Positions 59,052 through 64,000 of a DNA stretch of 64,000 nucleotides are shown one piece after another. Position 1 is the first letter of the stretch. Every line of letters starts with the position of its first letter. The stretch lies in contig OZ231128.1 of assembly GCA_965153355.1 (NCBI GenBank), positions 32,612,001 to 32,676,000 of the forward strand, written 5' to 3'. The position numbers and the translations under genes were made by a program. The DNA is from Flaccisagitta enflata (Eukaryota; Chaetognatha; Sagittoidea; Aphragmophora). The notes beneath the pieces are model-generated. The model did not search any database. It saw only the letters and a list, made by a program, of their open reading frames with translations, and was not told the DNA's origin.

Positions 59052-59200
59052 AGGCCTCAGGCCAGATACAGTAGCGTGCGAGTGGGCGAGGTCATGTTGA
59101 GGTCACCCCTAGACCATTTAGGCAGGAAGCAGTAGGTCAAAGAAATAAAATCATAAAAAGAAAGTAAAATGGGGACCGACAAACCGACAAACCTGGCCCC
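59052..59200 (+). mobile_element. AGTCGC-family fragment, plus, 3' truncated
   Basis: CAGGCCAGATACAGTAGCGTGCGAGTGGG, TGAGGTCACC, CCATTTAGGCAGGAAGCAGTAGG, AAAGTAAAATGGGGACCGAC. The hairpin end is missing. Confidence 0.6.
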
Positions 59201-59362
59201 AGTGGTTCATATAAAGTATAACGACCAACTTTGCTGTGTCAATTTATATTCTTTTTTGTAAATGAAGATTGATATAGTTTACCAACCGTGTTTGAAGTCT
59301 CATGGAGCTTCATTTAGATATTTTGATACGTAAGGCAAAAGAAACAGGCGCCAAGATGGCTA

Positions 59363-59560
59363 TTTTTAGTCGCACGTGCTACGCTCTACACTGCTATGTG
59401 GTGCGTCGATGAGTCCCAGTCAGGTCCCTACCACACCATACAAAGCTGTTTTGAGCTTTTTTGAAGCACCAGCTCCTGTCCAGATGACCCAGTGACCTTC
59501 TCCAGCACTGCTCCTGCCCACCCGCACGCGACTAGGGTAGCCGTGTATCCGGCCTTGTTT
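59363..59560 (-). mobile_element. AGTCGC-family dispersed element, minus copy
   Basis: TTTTTAGTCGCACGTGCTACG (hairpin decayed), CTCTACACTGC, a GTCCCAGTCAGGTCCC core remnant, CACTGCTCCTGCCCACCCGC, ACGCGACTAGGGTAGCCGTG, TATCCGGCCTTGTTTT. Confidence 0.8.
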
Positions 59561-59584
59561 TGCTAAAAATCATCGATATCTTTT

Positions 59585-61065
59585 AATCTTTAAAAAATCA
59601 TTGCGCCTAAAGTATTAAGCGCACAAGATCGGGATTGAAGCCATTTGAAAGATAATATTAAGTAGTTTCTTCACCTAAAATTTTGTGAAATTTGAGGCAG
59701 AGGCTGAGGAGAAATAAAAAAACAATTGTCAAAATTTATGGGAAATATACATAAAATTTCTTAAAGGTCATCATATCAACTCGGTGTACACAAATGTACA
59801 TAAGGTATGAGCTAAATGGCTTTCATGGTTGTCAAGTATGACTAATTTGGGTCCTATAGCCGTATGGCGAAGTTAGGCGACCTATAAATAAGTGTGTTTC
59901 TAAAAAAAAATGTGATGGACCCCCAAATAGACCCAAAATTTACCATCTGGATTTTTTAAATTTTTAAAAAATCATTGCGCCTAAAGTAATGAGCGCACAT
60001 GATCGGGGTTGGAGCCATTTGAAAGATAATATTAAGTAGTTTCTTCACCTAAAATTTTGTAAAATTCGAGGCAGAAGCTGAGGAGATATAAAAAAAATAA
60101 TTGTCAAAATTCATAGGAAATATACATAAAATTTCTTCAAGGTCATCATATCAACTTGGTGTACACAAATGTACATAAGGTATGAGCTAAATGGCTTTCA
60201 TGGTTGTCAAGTATGACTAATTTGGGTCCTATAGCCGTATGGCGAAGTTAGGCGACCTATAAATAAGTGTGTTTCTAAAAAAAATGTGATGGACCCCCAA
60301 ATAGACCCAAAATTTACCATCTGGATTTTTATAATCTTTAAAAAATCATTGCGCCTAAAAGTAATGACACACAAAAGATCGAAGTTGCAACCATTTTAAA
60401 AGATAATATAAGCCACTCCTTCACCTAAAATTTTGTAAGAATTCAAGCAATGAAGATATAAAAAACAATTGTCAGTCCTTGTTACATAAAATTTATTAAA
60501 GGTATCCCATATCAGCTCGGTAACTTTACAAATATTACATAGTATGAGCTAATGGCTTTCATGGTTTGTCAAGTATGACTAGGCCCAGGTCTTATAAGCC
60601 GTATGGCGAAGTTAGGCGACCTATAAATAAGTGTGTTTCTAAAAAAAAATGTGACGGACCCCCAAATAGACCCAAAATTTACCATCTGGATTTTTTTAAT
60701 CTTTAAAAAATCATTACGCCTAAAGTGATAAGCGCACAATATTGGGGTTGAAACCATTCGAAAAATAATATTAAGTATTTTCTTCACCTAAAATTTCGTA
60801 AAATTCGGAGCAGGGGCTGAGGAGATATAACGAAAACAATTGTCAAAATTCATGGGAAATAAACATAAAATTTCTTTAAGGTCATCATATCAACTCAGTG
60901 TACACAAATGTACATGAGGTATGAGCCAAACGGCTTTCATGGTTGTCAAGTATATCTGATTTGAGTCCTATAGCCGTATGGCAAAGTTAGGCGACCTATT
61001 TATAACCGTGTTTCAAAAAAAATGTGATGGATCCCCCAATAGACTAAAAATTTGAACAATTGAAC
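59585..61065. repeat. 374-bp tandem repeat, four copies
   Basis: The anchor TAAAAAATCATTGCGCCTAA is at 59,591, 59,965, 60,339 and (as ATTACGCC) 60,704, giving periods of 374, 374 and 365. Each copy carries GTCATCATATCAACTCGGTG, TAGCCGTATGGCGAAGTTAG, GCGACCTATAAATAAGTGTG and ATGTGATGGACCCCCAAATA. Copies 1 and 2 are closest; copy 3 is the most altered. No conserved frame runs through it. Confidence 0.93.
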
Positions 61066-61130
61066 TACCGTGAAAAAAAAATATTGAAATAAAAGAACAA
61101 CAAAAAACATAATAGTTGCAAAAGCATTAG

Positions 61131-61505
61131 ATGGTCAGCGGTACCGATGCCCTGCTTAAGTAGGTTGTGGTTGAAGTTGAGGAGGGAGCAGGGCAGCGGC
61201 CCCGAAGGGGTAGATGACCTATGCTTTCACACAGGGGAATTTTCTCCTTCTCCTCCTTCTCCTCCCTCTCCTCTCCGTCCCCTCAGTCCAGTCTCCAGGC
61301 TGGTGCAGTCCCAGGCTGGAGCTGAAATCCTGAGCCTCCAGGCTAGATTTAGCCCAGAGGCTAGGATTTGAGCCTTGAGGCTGGGTTGAGCCTCAAGGCT
61401 GGGATCTGAGCCTCGAGACTGGAGTCTGGGCCTCGAGACTGCAAGTTTGAGAGACAAAAGAAGGAGGAGAGGAGAGAAGAAGAAAATTCCCATGTGTGGC
61501 GATCA
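61131..61505. mobile_element. Family 2 element with minisatellite core
   Basis: ATGGTCAGCGGTACCGATGC, GGGAGCAGGGCAGCGGCCCC, GAAGGGGTAGATGACCTATG and ACACAGGGGAATTTTCTCC on the left; a GGCTGGGATTTGAGCCTCGA core; GAAGAAAATTCCCATGTGTGG on the right, which is the inverse of the left AATTTTC module. Confidence 0.68.
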
Positions 61506-61880
61506 CTCGACCCCTAGATGCGCTATGAGAAAAAATTCTAATAAACCACAGACATCAGAACTGATTTAGTAACAAAAGTAAGTAGACTATCTACTTTTGT
61601 AGAAAAATATCAGACAATTGAAAGGGTTGATTCAACACTTTTACTTTTGTAAAAAATTAATTCAGCGTAAATTGCATAAAGAAGTAATTCAATCAAAACT
61701 TAAATTTATGCTCAGTAGAATGCAAAACAGAAAAAAAATGATTATAGCCCTTTATGTCTTTAAAAGAGACATGTTTAGGAAAGTGCCAGTAAAAAGAGTT
61801 GTTTTAGATGTCCAAGTCTAGAATAAAGGCAGAAATAGTGTTCTTTAGTGTTTATGTCACAGTAAGTAATATATTCAAAA
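61506..61880. other. Unique AT-rich sequence, no gene seen
   Basis: A 67-codon Lys-rich frame (61,618-61,821) has no recognisable domain. Confidence 0.35.
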
Positions 61881-64000
61881 ATGAATTCTGGAGGTGGGAG
61901 GGACGGCGGCAATTGAGCGCATGATAGGTAATAATACTTGATAGGTGGTGATTTAAAGCAACTGTGTGGGTGGAAAGGGGTGGTTTGGGGGTGCTGGAGT
62001 TGATATAGGTAGTACTCCTTGATAGGTGGTAGTTAAAGCAACTGTGGGTGAAGAGGTGGTTTGGGGTGCTTTGGAGTTGAGATAGGTAATTATCATTGAT
62101 AGGTGGTAGGTGATTTAAAGCAACTGTATGTGGGTGAAAGGGAGTGGTTTTTGAGGGTACTGGAATTGAGATGGTAATTATCCTTGATAGGTGGTGATTT
62201 AAATAACTGTGTGGTGAAGGGGGTGGTTTTTGGGGGTGCTGGAGTTGATGAAGTAATTATCACTTCGATGAGGTGGTGATTTAGCAACTGTAGGTGGAAA
62301 GGGAGTGGTTTAGAGGTGCTGGAGTTGAGATAGGTAGTACTCAGCAATGGTGGTGAATTTAAAGCAACTGTGTAGGTAGAAGAGAGGTAGTTTAGAGGTA
62401 CTGGAGTTAGAGATAAGTAATTATCCTTGATAGAGTGTTCCTTTTCTTGTAGGTGGGAAAGGGGTGGTTTAGAAGTGCTGAGTTAGAATGATGATATCCT
62501 TGATAGGTGGTGATTTAAAGCAACTGTGTGACCAGGTGAAAAAGGTGGTTTGGGGTGCTGGAAGTTGAATAAGTGGTATCCTTGATAGGTGGTGATTTAA
62601 AGCTTAACTGTGGTGGAAAGAGGTGGTTTGTGGTGGAGTTGAGATAGGTAATTATCCTTGATAGGTGAGAAATTTAAAGCAACTGTGTGGGTGAAGGGGT
62701 GGTTTGGGGTGCTGGAGTTGAGATAGGTGGTATCATTGATAGGTGGTGATTTAAAAAGAAACAGCTGTAGCAGGTGAAAGAAATTGGTTGCAGGGGTGCA
62801 CTGGGAGATTAGGAATGAGTAAGTGTTATCCTTGATAGGTGATTTAAGCAACTGTATGGGTAGAAGAAATTGGATTTGAGGTGCTGGAGAGTTAGAGATA
62901 GGTGATGTCCTTGATAGGTGGTGATTTAACAACTGTGTGGGTAGAAAAGGGTGGTTCAAGTTGCTAGTTGAGATAGGTAATTATCCTTGATAGGTGGTGA
63001 TTTAAAAGCAACTGTGTGGGTGAAAGGAGGGTGGTTTAAAGAGATCACAGGTTAGAATGAGTAGTATCCTTGATAGGTGGTGATTTAAAGCAGCAACTGT
63101 GTGGGTGGAAAGGGGTGGTTTTGGGGGTGCTGGAGTTGAGATAGGTATTATCCTTGATTGGTGGTATTTTAAAGCAACTGTGTGGGTGGAAAGGGGTGGT
63201 TTGAGAGTGCTGGGTGAGATGATATTATCCTTGATAGGTGGTGATTTCAAAAAGCAACTGTGTGGGTGAAAAAGGGGTGGTTTGGGGTGCTGGAGTTGAG
63301 ATTGGTAATTATCCTTGATAGGTGGTGATTTAAGATCGGCCTTTAATAGGTGAAAAAAAGAGGTGGTTTGGGGGAATTCATGGAGTTGAGATAAGTGGTA
63401 TCCTTGATAGGTGGTGATTTAAAGAAAGCAACTGTGTGGGTGGAAAGGGTGGTTTGAGGGGTGCTGAGTTGAGATAGGTAATTATCACTTGATAGGTGGT
63501 GATTTTAAGCAACTGTGTGGGTGGAAAGGGGTGGTTTTGGGGGTGCTGGAGTTGAGATAGTAATTATCCTTGATAGGTGGTGATTTAAGAGCAACTGTGT
63601 GGGTGGAAAGGGTGGTTTGGGGGTGCTGGAAGTTAGAATGGTAATTATCCTTGATAGGTGGTGATTCAAAGCAACTGTGTGTGTGGTGGAAAAAGGGGTG
63701 GTTTTGAGGTGCTGGAGTTGAGATAGGTAATTATCCTTGATAGGTGGTGATTTAAAGCAACTGTGTGGGTGGAAAGGGTGTTTGAAAATTGCTGGAGTTG
63801 AATGAGTAATTATCCTTGATAGGTGTTTAAAGCAACTGTGTGGGTGGAAAGAGGTGGGTTTAGAAATTGCTGGAGTTGTGATTGGTAATTATCCTTGATA
63901 GGTGGTGATTTAAAGCAACTGTGTAACAGGTGAAAGAGGTGGTTTGGGGAATTGCTGGAGTTGAGATAGGTAATTATCCTTGATAGGTGGTGATTTAAAG
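61881..64000 (+). repeat. Approximately 81-bp tandem array, runs off the right edge
   Basis: The consensus unit runs TAATTATCCTTGATAGGTGG, TGATTTAAAGCAACTGTGTG, GGTGGAAAGGGGTGGTTTGG, GGGTGCTGGAGTTGAGATAG. About 25 units, each with its own indels, so lengths range from about 70 to 95 bp. Frames through it are artefacts. Confidence 0.94.

Overview
The window is non-coding-rich eukaryotic nuclear DNA. GT-AG introns, long microsatellites, satellite arrays, MITE-like inverted repeats and an LTR retroelement all point to an animal genome, most likely a marine invertebrate; I cannot name the species. A run of 10 Ns at 33,835-33,844 marks an assembly gap.

Layout. (1) 1-26,600: no supportable protein gene. 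This part holds long microsatellites (GAT, GTTT, GAAA, AATG, GA/CT, AC/GT, AAG, CAA), one tRNA-derived SINE-like sequence (about 3,868-4,230), MITE-like inverted repeats (14,217-14,771 inside a wider inverted repeat; 23,494-23,801) and copies of two dispersed repeat families. (2) 27,060-33,834: a 67-bp satellite that switches orientation near 31,265 and runs into the gap. (3) 34,841-42,956: the 3' part of a gene whose visible coding exons are almost all 36-48 bp micro-exons, each encoding one cysteine-free thrombospondin-type-3-like calcium-binding repeat (DxDxDGDGIPD). All introns are phase 1. The repeats form seven cycles of three (39 codons each), and two candidate terminal exons are visible. 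(4) 45,230-56,100: a 68-bp satellite interrupted by a young LTR retroelement (46,290-51,469) with 520-bp LTRs and a 5-bp target duplication. It is oriented on the minus strand and carries one 837-codon ORF but no recognisable reverse transcriptase or integrase. (5) 56,100-64,000: further MITE-like elements, a four-copy 374-bp tandem repeat, minisatellite-core elements and an approximately 81-bp tandem array that runs off the right edge.

The recurring dispersed element, called here the AGTCGC element (about 16 copies or fragments), ends in a short hairpin. One arm of that hairpin is also complementary to a sequence near the other end. The paired sequences change together between subfamilies (AGTCGCGTGC/GCACGCGACT, AGTCGCGGAC/GTCCGCGACT, AGTTGCGGAC/GTCCGCAACT). 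With its tetranucleotide-repeat core, this resembles the architecture of non-autonomous Helentron/HINE (DINE-1, bivalve pearl) elements, but family membership is inferred.

The best candidates for something undescribed are the micro-exon calcium-repeat gene, the ORF-bearing non-autonomous LTR element, and the co-varying hairpin element family. Several tandem arrays become noisy in a way that could be either decay or uncorrected long-read error, so coordinates inside them are approximate.
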